A DNA stretch of 64,000 bases from Branchiostoma floridae (lineage: Eukaryota; Chordata; Leptocardii; Amphioxiformes; Branchiostomatidae), in contig NC_049984.1 of assembly GCF_000003815.2 (NCBI RefSeq), positions 25,307,330-25,371,329 of the forward strand. The letters run 5' to 3'. The notes under the pieces are model-generated. The model was not told the origin of the DNA, ran no database searches, and was given only the letters and a program-made list of their open reading frames with translations. Position numbers and translations under genes: made by a program. How positions within the stretch are numbered: position 1 is the stretch's first letter; each line of letters begins with the position of its first letter. Shown here piece by piece: positions 32,501 to 47,500 of the stretch.

Positions 32501-35500
32501 ACCGATAGCCTCTACGTGGCTCCACGTGAGGCTGGAAAAGCAGGAATTGGCCAAAATGACAGATAGTTGGCCGGGCAAAAGCTAACAGTTTGTTACACCT
32601 GGTACAAGTTGTGTTGTCTGCCTATTTCGGGCAAATTTGTACTATTTCCAGCGACATGTGGAGCCTGGTAGATGCTACATTACCAAGATGAGATATTGTT
32701 CTTTTTTTGTGTGTGTGCGTGTCTATGCCTGTTTCTGTTTTCCTAGTAAGGTCACAACAAGTAAATTTTATGGATGACATCCTCTCCAGACTGCAAAAAT
32801 AGTGCGATAGGGCGAAAAAAAACAAGATGGGTGAAAAATTACAAGATAGCTGCATTTTAAAAAATAGGCACGATAAAGTTGTGATGACTGTTGTAAAAAG
32901 AATTAAAGGGGAAAAATGGTATCAGAGCCAACAAGGCATTTATTCCCGTATTTAAGACGTACTGGTGTGGTAAAAGTGACACTAGTGTGGTAGACTGGCA
33001 TCACCAACAAAGTTGGCAACAAGACTCATAGCTTCCACATTGGTGTCACTTTTACAACTATCTAATAATTTTCAGTTCTACAACTACAGTCCTAAGTACC
33101 TCGCAAGTGTCACTTCTACAAGTACAATTATTAGGCTACAACGCAATATATTTGCTCATTTTTGTACTTATCGTCATGTTGACCATCCCTGCAGAAGGAA
33201 AAAAAATATTGTTTTTTTTTCTGACTTGTGACTTTGTTACTGCAGCAGAACTTCGGATTTTGTGTATCTTTGCTTTTGACCTACACATGCTATGGTCTTG
33301 AGTTTTTGGTGGCAGATAGCTTGTGATAGCCCACCCACCCCCCTCCCCCAGCTGGTTACTCTAAAACTGCTTGGTCGTTTTTGCCAAACTCTTCAAAGGA
33401 AAATAACGGAATAAAGGAACCACGGATTTCCATGATATTTAGTTATTGATTGGACGAACATCATCAATTGATTGGACTATCAACATTTTGACCCTGTGAA
33501 AGTAAGTTTAAGGTATAACCAAGCATAGATTATCTAGATCTTAAGTCATTTACAAAATAAGATTATTTCATGGAGATATGAGGTCTCGGAATTCTTGTTT
33601 TGTATACGTTTTAGTTGAAGTTTTACGCCTTTCGCCTTACATATCTTTGAGTTTCGTACCATGAAACGACGTACGGCGGAACGCTACAATGAGACGAAAA
33701 ACATATGGTACCTCACGCACTTTTAAAACTGTATTACTGCATTCCACGTCTCTACAGGATGTAGCCACAACGGGCTCACTGATCACAGCAGCACATAGCG
33801 GACAAGTACAAGTTGTGCAGCAGCTGCTGAAGGCTGGAGCAGAAGTAAATAATACCGATCAGGTAATATGTTACATGTAACACTGGTTCACCTTTATTCG
33901 CGGGGGTGACCTATATCCGTTGTTTACTTTAAGCACGGTATCTATGGATATCAAGTCGACAGACTATCGTTTCAAATTGAGATATTTTCAAATAATGCAG
34001 TTTGAAACCGCCGCGTCGACTTGATATCCCTTAAAATACCCTGTGTTAAAAAAAGAACGGATATAGGATATCCCACGCATAAAGGTGAACCGGCGTTACT
34101 TATGACCATTGATTTTAATGAAAACTTTGATCCAAAATCAAATCGAGTAAAAAAAACAATAAACATAATATTTATTGAATCGTTGATAGGATGGCCGCAC
34201 AGCGCTTTATACAGCAGCGTGGAAGAACCATGTGGAAGTTGTGCAGCAGCTGCTGAAGGCTGGAGCAGAAGTGGACAAGGCCAGACAAGTAAGATGGATA
34301 ATAAAAAAAAAAGATGGCTAAACAACCAATAAAAGCTTACACGGACAGCTGCAGTCTGATTCTCCAGTCATGTTAAATTTATAGATTTTGTATGAAAAGT
34401 GCACTATTGTAAATTTTCGTCACATGTTGTATAAAAGGATGCCTATTGCCCTTTAGGAAAAGTTGATACGGTCACTGTGTCGGAAGGGAACAGTTATTCA
34501 TTCTCATCACATTTCACTCTCGATTCCACACAGGACGGAACCACACCACTGTTCATAGCAGCCCAGGAGGGACATGTGGTAGTTGTACAGCAGCTGCTGA
34601 AGGCTCGAGCAGAAGTGAACCAGGCTAATGAGGTAAGATAGTTGGACAAGTACAATGGCATTTATCATTGTTATCTGATCATTTTGTTCCCTTGCAACAA
34701 GTAGAGTTTCCTTTGTGATATCTCACCTGATAGATCCGTTCATGTGAATACACATAAACGTCTGCTCTCTAATTACAGGACGGATTGACAACACTGTTGG
34801 TAGCAGCCCACGAGGGACATGTGGAGGTTGTGCAGCAGCTGCTGAAGGCTGGAGCAGAAGTGGACAAGGCTGAACAGGTATGACAGTTTAAAATGAGAAT
34901 ACAACAGTTCTTTAGACTTGCCGGTTGTACGAAATGTGCTCCTTTCGGATACTCATTCTCATCAAGTTCTACTCACTTACAGACCGGAGCCACTCCACTG
35001 TACATAGCAGCCCAGAATGGACATGTGGAAGTTGTGCAGCAGCTGCTGGAGGCTGGAGCAGAAGTGGACAAGGCTACAAGGGTAAGGAATGGATAAACTT
35101 CTGAAACTTAACAGTAACAACGTAGCCATGCATGTACGATGAATACGTGTTGTAAAGAAAACAAATTACGGATTTTACCAATTGATGTATGTTATGTATT
35201 ACATATAATGTATACAATATTCTAGTTCTCTTCACTGAGTGAAAGTTGATTATGGTCGCTGTGTCGGAAGGGAACAATTATTCATTCTCATCACATTTTA
35301 CCCTCGATTCCACACAGAACGGAGCCACTCCACTGTACATAGCAGCCCACGAGGGACATGTGGAAGTTGTGCAGCAGCTGCTGGAGGCTGGAGCAGAAGT
35401 GGACAAGGCTATGCAGGTAGGACAGTTTAAAACGAGATTATATCCATTCTCTAGACTTTCCGGTTGCAACATGTACGTAATATGGCCCTTTCCGATACTC

Positions 35501-38500
35501 ATTCTCATCAGGTTCTACTCACTTACAGACCGGAGCCACTCCACTGTACATAGCAGCCCAGAATGGACATGTAGAAGTTGTGCAGCAGCTGCTGAAGGCT
35601 GCAGCAGAAGTGAACAAGGCTACAAGGGTAAGGAATGGATAAACTTTTGAAACTTAACAGTAACAACGTAGCCATGTACGATGAATATATGTTGTAAGGA
35701 AAACCAATTACGGATTTTATGTTATGTATTATATATAATGTATACAATAATCTAGTGCTCTCCACTGAGGGAAAGTTGATTAGGGTCGTTGTGTCGGAAG
35801 GGAACAATTATTCATTCTCATCACATTTTACCCTCGATTCCACACAGAAGGGAGTCACTCCACTGTTCATAGCAGCCCAGAAAGGACATGTGGAAGTTGT
35901 GCAGCAGCTGTTGAAGGCTGGAGTAGAAGTAGACAAGGCTAAACAGGTACGACAGTTTGAAACGAGATTACAACAGTTTAGACGTACCGGTTGTACATAA
36001 TGTGATGCTTTCAGATATTCATTCTCATCAAGTTCTACTCACTTACAGGACGGAGTCACTCCACTGTTCATAGCAGCCCAGACGGGACATGTGGAAGTTG
36101 TGCAGCAGCTGCTGAAGGCTGGAGCAGAAGTGGGCAAGGCTATTCAGGTAACATTACTGAAAGGGTAAGATATGGCTATAAAACCTAACAATAACACCCT
36201 AGTCATGTGCGATGTATATATGATGTTGAGAAAGATGATTAAGGCTTCTGTTACAAATTCATGTAACGTAATGTTATGTATTACATATGTTGTATACAAT
36301 CTTCTATAACCATCAATCTAGTGAAAGTTGATACGTGTCGCTGTGTCGGAAAGGAACAATTGTTCATTTTCACATCATCTTCCTCACAGGACGGAGTCAC
36401 ACCCCTGTTCATAGCAGCCCAGAATGGACATGTGGAAGTTGTGCAGCAGCTGCTGAAGGCTGGAGCAGAAGTGGGCAAGGCAAGGCAGGTAAGATTACTG
36501 AAAGGGTAAGAAATGGATAAGCCTATAAAACCTAACAGTAACACTCTAGTCATGTTGGCTGGAGCAGAAGTGGACAAGGCTAAACGCGTAAGATAGTTCG
36601 ACGAGTAGCATAACATTTATCATTATAGTCTGACTGGCTGGAGTAGACGTAAGTAATACAAATAAGTAATGAGGTTATAAGCGTTTTTGATCAATTAAAA
36701 CGTAAAACGTCGATACAGAATTGAGTAGAAATACTTTGTTGTTGAAACATTCATGATGACCGCACACTGCTTTAAATGGCAGCGCGGAAGAACCATGTGA
36801 AAGGTCATGGAAGTTTTACAGGTTTTGTATGGAAAACTAGTTCATTTAGTCATATAAGATTGCCCTCTTCTTAGGAAATGTTGATAATGTCACCGTGTTG
36901 GAAGGGGACAATTTGTTCATTCTCATCGGATTTCATCCTCGATTCCACACAGGACAGAACCACACCAAAAGACCTAACAATAACACTCTAGTTATGTATG
37001 ATGTATATATGTTCACGTTGTAAAGAAAACCGGTTAAGGCTTTTATTACCAACTTATCTAGGTTATGTTGCATACACTGCTCTATTGCTCCCCTCTGAAT
37101 GAAACTTGGTACGGGTCGTTTTGTCGGAAGGAAACAATTATTTATTTTCACATGCTATATTTTCACGCTTCCACTCCACTATCCACAGCAGCCCAGAATG
37201 GGCATGTGGTGGTTTTTCAGCAGCTGTCTATAAATGTAAAATGAATATGGCTATAAAACACTGACACCATGTACGGTCTATACAGTTTTGCCAGTTGGAC
37301 CAATTTAAGTATATTTTGTAGAAAAGTTTTTATTGCTCTCTATTGAGTAAAAATTTGATAGGGGATTCTTGTCGGAAGGAATCAATCATTCATTTTTATC
37401 TATTAATCTATCTAATCTTATGAAAACGTCTTGATCGCTCCTTCAGCAACGTGTGCTGATTTCCAAGCAGGGCCCTAGAAACAGTGTCAACACAAAATGG
37501 TACATATGTAACGTAACAAAGATTAAACGATTCATCCAATCACATCGGATGACATCACATTTTACTCCCAACACCACACAGGACGGAATCACACCACTAT
37601 CCACAGCAGCCCATAATGGACATGTGGAAGTTGTGCAGAAGCTGCTGAGGGCTGGAGCAGAAGTGGACAAGGTTATGCAGGTAGACTGGAGAAATTAAAG
37701 TAATGAAATTTTACACTGAAGTCTTCTTCATTGTGTCCATTTTTGTGTCCAAGAACATCACCGGCACCATTACCAATTAAACTATACCGATGATCTTGTA
37801 TGAACGGATTATCTTGTTCTTTTTGTAAATTCGTTACGGGTCTTGAAAAAGGATTAATCGGTTATTCAGGTAATATTATCGGTAAAAGAATTATTGATTC
37901 ATTCATCTTGGAAATTGTGTCCTAATTTGCATAATTTAGGTATGACATCTGACGATGTTAATCTCAACCTAAGTGGCAGATGTCACAAAGAAATGTGAAA
38001 TTACTTTAGTTGACCACTGAATGTCAGTGATACAAAATGAAATAAGTTTTAGTCACGCTATTTTGGGCTAAACAATGCAATTCTAAGAATTTATTAAATT
38101 AAATAAAATTTGGTAGCTAAACACAATGTGACCAAAAGTTTCTTTATTAAGAGCAAATAATTGAAAACAAATTGAAAATGATTTTTACTATAGCGCCATA
38201 GTATATGTCACGACATATATGAGGAAATACTGCTCTCGAAACGGGTTGTTGTCTCTTTCAGGGTGTTAACAATGAGGGCTCATATCAAGGTTTCACGGCT
38301 CTACATTTGACAGCTATGGGTGATCACTTTGAAGTCGCCGCCGCCCTTCTCCGCGCCAGTAAAGGCACCATCAACCAGAAATTATCGGTAAATTATTATC
38401 ACCTGTATCTTAACGACATGAAGTCTTACTAAGAAAATGCTGACCCTGTCGAATATACAGTTAGCAACGAACGCTTTTTTTTTTTGACTTGGTGAAATAT

Positions 38501-41500
38501 TAAAAGTGTACGTGTTCCAGAACTACTTCCGCCCCTTTTATCAAACATCACAAGTTGACCATTGTTGGTATCAAGACTTACGAGGTTGGTACAATAAAGA
38601 TGTCCCCGATCGTTACGGTGATTGTAGGAAGCTGAAAATGTACGTATATGATAATACATATCCGTATATATATATAAGTCACACAGCGGTTATCGTGTTC
38701 CTGTGTACGCCGAAGTTAAATGTTTTCTTGACACATTCCCCATTCACTGAACGGAATAAAAGCTACTCCATATACCTGATAAGTTATAAAACTAATAGTG
38801 TAACAATATAACACATTCTATTGCTCCCTGTCTATTCAAAGTAGTCTAAGAAAAATGCTAAATTATCAGCTCCAATTTCTTCAACTTCACTGTTGCTTCA
38901 CAACTTTGGTATTGATTTGTCTAGCTAAAGGTTCTCTACATCAAAAGTACTGGTATTATATAAATAAAGTTGACATTTTGTATGTCACCTATTGTTTATT
39001 GGTGTCTTTAAATATGGAGAAACTACCGCAACATACTTAAACATAGATGATGAATACAATAACCAGAGATCATGTATACAATCTACTTATCATATAATAC
39101 AAGAAACAGGAATTCAAACCAAAATAGCAGTAGTCTCACTGGTACATGTACATAGAAAATGAAACATGATCCACCGCGCTCCTCAGTTAGATTAAACAAA
39201 ACAATGTTGATTGGATGTAATATTAGCTATATGGAATAAATGATTGTGACTTCTTCTCAACAGAGGGAGACTTTTGAATCCAATGAGAAGGCTACAGATG
39301 TAACTCCGCTCCATTTCGCAGCAGAATCAGGTAACCTAAACACCGTGAATCTCCTTATCAGTGCAGGAGCAGACACAACGTGCACAGAGATCAAGGTATT
39401 TGACTTGTTTCATGTTGGCATTAGATTGACTTCGATATTTGTCGGAGGTGAACTAGGACACAATAGCCTGTATAGTAAATGAATAAGCGTCACAAAGGTT
39501 TTAATCAAATCTACCTTTTGCATTATAGTATAGGGCTATCCCCCGAATCGTTATTTCTATTTCATGTCCAAAGCCAATTGTTTTATCTAATAGCATACTC
39601 ATACTTGGTCCGATTGGTATATGTAATGAATAACACAAGTAGACGTTGGTCAATTCTAATATCACGAATCGAAACACCGTGATAGAATTACAATTTTAAC
39701 CTTATATTGTGAAACAATACTCTGTCAGATCATAGCTCGTATCTACGAATGGAGTTCGTCCTGCATTTCTAAAACGAACTCGATTTATTATCATAAGTAT
39801 TATCTTATGATAAGAGCTCATAAATTACACTAAATGATCATTTTTGTCAATAAAAAAGTATATTGCTCATTGTAGGAAGAAGGCACTGGAGAAATAAAGG
39901 CTTTGAGTCCCTATGATGTTGCTGTGGAAGGAAGTAACAAACTTGTGGCTTACACCATTTGGAGTGCCAACAAAACGAAGGCGGCTAACAAAGTATGGCA
40001 ATATTCTTAATCATATGAAAAGATTTGATATTGCTAAGGCATGACAAAACATCGACTTTGAACCTGATTGACGCAGAAGTTAAATCATTTTCCTCCCTCA
40101 ATATTACAGCGTAAATGGAAGCAACCTTCGGTGTTGACAACATCAATTACACATACGTTGATTCTACGGAAGCATATATCTATACCAATGTTATGCAAAA
40201 CTGCCTTTTATATCATGGTACAGTATCCATACTTTGCCTGAATTTAAAAAAAAAGTGTTGAAAACAAATGGATTAATTTATCCATCGATCAGATGGACCT
40301 GAGCAACGAATATACATTATGTTTAGAGACTATACCAGAAAGTTACATCATCTTTTCTGAAATCCAAGTCATATATGTTGCATGTATTAAGTAACGTAAA
40401 CAATCATTATCTTGGAACTGAAAACAGTAATTGTCTTATCTATATCGCAGCAATCTGGACACCAGTTTCCTTCGGAGCTTTCAGCACACCGGGCCGCTAT
40501 ACAAGCAAGGCAGCGAACAGAGGAGGTATGTGTACGTGGTCCCACCACAATATTCAATGAATTAGAGCCCGACGAAGCATCTTTCCAAGAGTTAGATCTC
40601 TCCAAAATCCGTTTGAGATATTCTTTCATAGTTGTGTAATGATAGGAAGCAGGATCAGGGGAAAATACCCAAAGTTAATTGGTAGAGAAGTTTGTTGTTA
40701 CATGTTACTATGTAACATGTTTTGCAAACTCTATACAAAGAGACAACTCAATAGCATATATGCACAGAATTGCCATGCTACATTTACTTTTTTAGTTTGA
40801 TGCATTTGTGTCTTTTACTAATGCTGCTCACTTGAATACTTAATTTCCTCATCTTAAATCCTCAACTTTATTTCCGCATTTTGTTATCAGAAAGTTTTGT
40901 TTCTCTAATTCATTTCCAAGACCATCGTTCGGACCATTATCACAACAGTCCTGAGTGAGCACGTTGGTCGAAGATGGCGGGAACTCGGCCGTCGTCTGGG
41001 CATCACGGATGTCGAGTTGGACGACATCGAGCGGAGGTGCAACATCAACCTGAGAGGGCTGAAGGAGATGTCTGTGGAGAGTCTGCAGCTGTGGTTGGAC
41101 AGACAACCGTACTGGCCAAACATCTTTGACGTGTGGTGGGCACTGCAGGACATGCAGATGGCAGATGTGGCAGGTCAGGAAACTTACAGATTATAACAAT
41201 ATGTACATGTAGACTGTTGGAATAAACAGAAGCATTGGTGCTAGTTGTATCATTCTTTTATACATAGAAATATGCAATGTGCTTATGGTGTTGCATATTT
41301 CGCTACCTGTACATAGGTTTAGTGGCATATTATATATGATGTAATAGTTAGAGCGTTAGGCTTAGAGAATATGGGCGATATCTGTGTCCTTTTTAGGGGC
41401 GCGCGAGTAACCAGAGTCTTCAACGTGTCTGATGTGCATTTGAATGGTGCGGATTTTTACGGAAATGTGTTTACATGACTATGAAGACATATTTTGCACG

Positions 41501-44500
41501 ATTTATGAAAGTTCCAGACATGTACAGAAATCTCCTCTTCAAGCTCATCTTCGCATTTCAGCAGCCAATATAAACGTTAACTGTCGACCGTAGAGTTATG
41601 GAAGACTGAGGTTGTTTTTTGGTGGGTGACACCTCAGTCATTAACGGGAAAAAGTTTGAGATTTGCTTGCCTGTCAATACCTCTGTCTTTGTTGAAATGG
41701 GCAAGACAGCTGATTCATATACAGAAACAAAATGAAATAAAATAAACTATGAGATGAGACGAGATAAGATAAAATGATCACCTAAGTATATATCCTAACA
41801 ATAGCAAGTCTGCAATATGTATTCAAGTATAGTGTGCATGTTGCAGATATCGTACTTGCGACCGTCCATAACGAGCGAAACCTTGCCGGTGTCAAAGACG
41901 AATGTGAGGATAACGACGAAGAAGACGGGATGGAAAAGAACGGAAACAACGACCTTGAAAAAGAAATGGCTGACAAGAAGGAAAAGGTAGACGCAAGTCT
42001 ATCCATGCAACAATCAATATACACCTAACATATAGATTAGCAAGAACTCCTGGCAAAAACATAAAGTCCAGGCTATTTGGTCTAAAACGTCCGTCCATTT
42101 GTTCCAAAAAGAAAGAAAGAATGTTACAAATATAACGTTACACATCAAAATTTCTGTAGCAGTGTTGATTGTTTATGGATAATTTTGAGATGTGTTCTCT
42201 GTTCCTCTCCAGGGCGGATCTACGGCTGAAACAGGTCCGAGAGAGAGATTAGAGGAACCGTCCGTCTCTGCAAAAGGTTAGCATTTGATAAACACCATCA
42301 TTGTTCATACTGTGCGTGTACATTTTCTTCATCTTGCAGTTCGGTGTCCATCTGGAATTTCATTAATTTACCTTGGTCCGAAGAGACTAGGTTGACTGCA
42401 GTGTACATTAATCCAGTATGCTACGTATAAGGAACCTGTTCACAAAATTGACCTCATTCTTATGATGACCATTGCTGCCTTGTTTAGGATCCTCAGATTC
42501 CGCAGTAGTACCGATCGAGGTGGAGATTGGAGGACCGGAACTGAGAGCCCTGTACGACCGCGCCTGTGAGGAGGGGTACACGGAGGTCTACAGTACCCGA
42601 TTTGTACTTGTAGGCAAGTTCGGTAATGGCAAAACTAACCTGTGTAACAGCCTGCTTGGGGACGAGTTTGACCCGGAATGGAAAATCACTGATGGCATAG
42701 CGATCCACCCATGTGTCATGACACAGGAACAGCAATGGAGAAAGCTTGGAGGTATTTTTGAGGACATGTTAAACGATTCAGATTTTGATTTATTAATCAT
42801 AAAATGTTAAAGCAAGGATAATGTATTCTGAAGTAGATTAGATTCGTATACTGAAAATGCTGCCAGTTGTCACGATTTCTTAAAAGCACCTCTTATTTGT
42901 AGGTCAAGAGGATCATTTTCCACATGCTGTGGCAAACGTAATGAAGAAATTGAGGCATGAGAGACAACGAGCAAAACAGCCTAATTTACCAACCAGACAG
43001 AGTCAAAGTCAACCTGACTCTGACGTCATGGACATAACAGGTAGTCTCATAGACTTTTTTTATTCATTTAGGGAATCAATAATGTGGTGGTATTTGGGTT
43101 TCTGAAAATTTACCTATGTATTGTTCTTTATAGATGCACTTCGTCTTCTGCGCAAAGGTTTAAAAAAGAACTCTAGTCCTATTTGTAGCTAAACAATGCC
43201 ATTTTTAAATTCCATTGCAGAGGCAATGAAGAAGACTAGGATTGGGAAAGAAGGTGGGAAAGAGCCTAAATCACCCACCAGAGACAAACAAAGTCAACCA
43301 GATGTTGACCTGCCGGACACCACAAGTACGTTTATGCCATTTGAGACATTTTGTCTCTATTTATACTCAGCGATCTTAGCTAAGTTTCAATTAGTCCTGA
43401 AAATATGGTGCTCATAATTTGAAACCCAAATCCTTTTGCAGCAATAAACAAACGTGTGGAACAAGCCCCGCATCCACTCCCATCTCTAGCGAAGAGACCA
43501 CAGGGAACGATCAGAGAGACATTTCAAGCTTATTTGAAGGCAACAAAAATCTTCAGGAAACAGGATGACAAATCCAATGTCACAGGCACAAAAGAGCACC
43601 CCCAGATTTCTATCTGGGATTTTGGGGGGCAGGAGATTTTCTACAGCACCCAGCAGGTCTTCTACACCCACCGGGCAATCTACGGGATGACCATGGACCT
43701 CACCAAACCCATCGACAATCCTGTGGAAATGTCTACTGATGGTGGTCCAACTAGTCACTGCCATAAGGAAAAAGGTAAGTATTGGGATGGGTTAGGCTGA
43801 TACTTTAAGTCATGAACTCCATATAGTGTTTGTCATTCGGCATTTGACAATTACAAGTTGTCATCTTTTTAAACCAAGGATGAACATTTCATTTCTTTTT
43901 AGGTAATTTTAAACCTTTCAATTGTTTTCATACAATGTTGGACTCAGTTGCCATTATAGAGAGAAGGGAATACATAGAATTAGACTTATTGTTTGTTTCT
44001 CCTTTGTATGAACCTGTACGTAACAAAGACTTCATCGACTATCATCTGGAGTCCATACGGGCACACACGAGACCAAAAGTACTGCAGCATGAGGTTGGAC
44101 GAACTCCAGCAGCAAGGGACATCGAACCACCTGTGATGTTCATCTTTACAAACAAGGACCAAGTTACCGAGGTTGGTAGTCTTAAGTAATATGCTTACAA
44201 TAAAAAGATTTTTCGTTTTTTTGGTTCTATTTTGTATTCGTGGGAGCTGCCGTTAGAATCAAGGTGACCGTGAAACATGCATGCATTCATACATACATAT
44301 ATATATGTATGTGTGTGTGTGCGCTATGACTAATCTATACTGATGCCACTTGCATTTTTAAAGTATTCAAATTCATGTTCCATTACTCTCTATGTAATTT
44401 TTTCTTTGGTAGATGACAAGAATGTCAGAGTTGTTGACATAGTCTGTTTATTGTCCTCACCATTCATTGTAATTCTAATACAGAAACTATTCCTTTCCAG

Positions 44501-47500
44501 GAAATCATACAGAAGTTTCACAGTGATACAAGAAACCACCTGAAAGGTAAGGTCATTGACAAGCATGTTATTGACAGGTACTTTTCGGTGGACAACACAA
44601 AACGGAACCCAGAAGATCCAGAAGTGTCAGAATTGAGAGGATTCATCCTTAATCTGGCCAGACAACAGAGCTACATGGGAGAGAGAATCCCTGTCAAGTG
44701 GTTAGAAGTAAAGTCTAAGCTGCAGGATATGTACAAGGAAGGTAGGAGATACTGCAGCCTGCAGGAGGTCATGGAAGTAATCGGCAGTCCGCCGAAGACA
44801 ACCACACCAGAAGAGAACGCCATCAGCATCCTGACCTTCTGGCACCTTTGTGGTGACATCATCTACTTCCCGGTCCAGAAACTCCGTGACTTCGTGATCC
44901 TGGAACCGCAGTGGTTCGTGGACGTCTGCAAAACCATCATCACCATCCCACAGTACCGAGATCGTGAAGTGAAAGATGAATGGGATAGGCTGCAGGAGAC
45001 AGGGGAGTTGCGAGACCACTTGATAGATTACGTGTGGAGTCACCGAGAAGAAGCCCTGCGGTACAACCTGATGGAGCACAAGCAAGAGCTGCTGGACATG
45101 ATGGAGAAGTTTGATCTGGTGCTTCGATGCCATGGGCGCAGCGAAGAGGTGAGCGGTCCAAAGTGTGATGTTTCCGGGGAGGCAACGTACTTCGTCCCGT
45201 CATTACTCACGTCTGTAAAGGATGAGAAGAAGCTCTACCCGCCAGGTACAACGTGCAGCAAGCCGATCTTCATCGTGTTTGACGGCAAGTTCTGCCCAGT
45301 TGGACTGTACCATCGGATAGTCATCGCCAGTATGCGACGGTACTTCAGCGTCAAACTGCAGCTAGCGTATGCGTCATGTGCCAAGTCCATCACGAATGAC
45401 GGTAAGAGGCAGACCTTCATCCTCACAAAGGAAAAGTTCTACCTGAAGGTTGAATTGGTGTCTTCAGTAAATGATGATGCCAGCTGCTTCAGCCATGGCC
45501 CGAGCGTGAGGGAAGGCCTTGAGGAAGATCTGAGAGACATCATCAACAAGTGGGTCCCAGGGATCCGGTACAAGTGGTGCGTCAGATGCTGCTGTGAGGG
45601 CCACAGGGAGAAGGAAGATGTTGACCGTTTCCTCCAAGTAGAAGATCTCAGCGCTACCGAACACTTCAAGAGTGGTGAAGTCGTCTGTGAGACGTACGCA
45701 CCTGCAACTACAACCGTCAAGGAAGCTGGCCTTTCCGACTGGTTCCGGAACGCGTTAGTGATCATTTCTATGCTATCTGTGGCTTTCGGGGATAGTTTTA
45801 AAACATTCATAGTTAATGCCAAGTGTATGGTGATCAATGTATTAACATTTTTGGCTAGTCCTTTCCACATTCCACATACATTTAAAGAAGAATCTGATAC
45901 GATAACTGTTTTGAAATCTATTCTAATATATCTCATCATCACAGACTGCCGCAAACTGAAGATGAAACGCTGACTCATCCAGGAAGCCTACCATCAGGTA
46001 AAATTATCAGATGTGTTGTCTGTACGATTTTCTATTCTTGCACTCTAATGTCTAATAGTGTGTAAATATTCACCCTTTCTCTCATTGAAAGTTGTATCAA
46101 ATTGGATACTGCTGCACCAAAAATGTAAAGCTTAAGGTGAAAATCTTACCTACCTTCAGTACTGATGCAAGTGAAGATTAGATTTTAGAAGACATGTTGA
46201 TGATAAGTTTTGGAATATTTTGTGCAAACAAATGCTGTTCTGTTTGTATCCATATGTAACTGAACACTGAAAGAAAGGAAGGTTAGATATTTGAAAATAA
46301 TTGCCGATTGACCTTTCAGTTTCACAGGGCTACTTTCACCTGGTTGTGAGGGAGGTGTGTCCAAGATGGAGAGAGCTCGCCTTCCGCCTCAACCTCTCAT
46401 CTGCAAATGTTGAGGAAATCGATGAGCGACACCGGGGAGAGCCACGGAAGTGCTGCAGGGCTGCCTGCGACCGGTGGGTTCAGCTGAACGGCAGCAGTGC
46501 GACTGTAGAAGTGCTGAAAGACGCGCTCATCTCCATCGGAGAGGTGCCGACGGCAGAGAATATCGAGGAGTGAGTAGTGATTCGTGACAGATTATTGATT
46601 AAAAAGCAATGTTATATAAGGAAGTCATAACAACACAGTGTTTTTTATTGGTTCATGTGTTTATGTGTTCAGAAAGTATACCTTTCCCATATGTATGGCT
46701 TTCTTGTGTGTTCAGAAAGTATGCCTTTCTTGTGTGTTCAGAATGCATGCGTTTATTACATGTATGTATTCAAAATGTGTACCTTCTGGACCAGCACGTC
46801 TGTTAAGTGGCAGAAACATCAACAAGATGATGGTGGCCACCTAAACACTAAGAATGAAGAAGAATGTGTTCAGAAAATATGCCTTTCGTATGTGTTCAGA
46901 AAGTATGCCTTTCGTATGTGTTCAGAAAGTATGCCTTTCGTAAGTATTGCTGAAAATTCTGATGCAATATTTCTAGTCCTCATTATCACAAATTAACTGC
47001 AAAATTAAACAGTAAAATAAATAGCTCTGTGTAATAGATAGCATTTGGTCTATTCATTGATAACATTCTGGTACCATGCAGCTTGCAGCAGGCAGGAGTA
47101 TACTCACGGCAGTCAACACAACTGCAGACAAGTCAGGGAAGTACAAGTAAGTTGCTCCATAAAATCAAGATAGCTATCGAAAGAATCAGTAAATATAAAG
47201 TATTTTATTGTGTTGTGATAATATTTTAACATATCAGTGATTTACGCACTTCGTTTCTGCCCACGCCATCGACCCGTATTTTTCCCTGTGTGATTTATTT
47301 CAAGATTCTTTATGAGCGTTGCTCCTAACTACGTCTGTGTTTTGGTGGTTGGATGGTTTTATTTAGAACTGTTATCAAACTTAAGATCATACCGAACTGT
47401 ATTTTCAATATGATTATCTTTTAGCCAAACCAAAAATGCGCAGGACAGATTTGAGAGCGATAATTTCTCTCAAAATATACTATTATTAGATGTTTTGTTC

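Noticed and set aside
43803-44028. Upstream extension of the Roc exon frame ([17 protein letters not shown]...)
   Set aside because: The acceptor aacaaAG before 44029 gives the correct phase to follow the exon ending at 43774; the upstream text does not resemble a Roc domain.
45754-45973. Extension of the COR frame past 45753 with a hydrophobic tail (possible membrane segment)
   Set aside because: A GTTAGT donor at 45754 is conserved in both units; in unit 1 the same extension stops at a different place (6562) and diverges, as expected for an intron.
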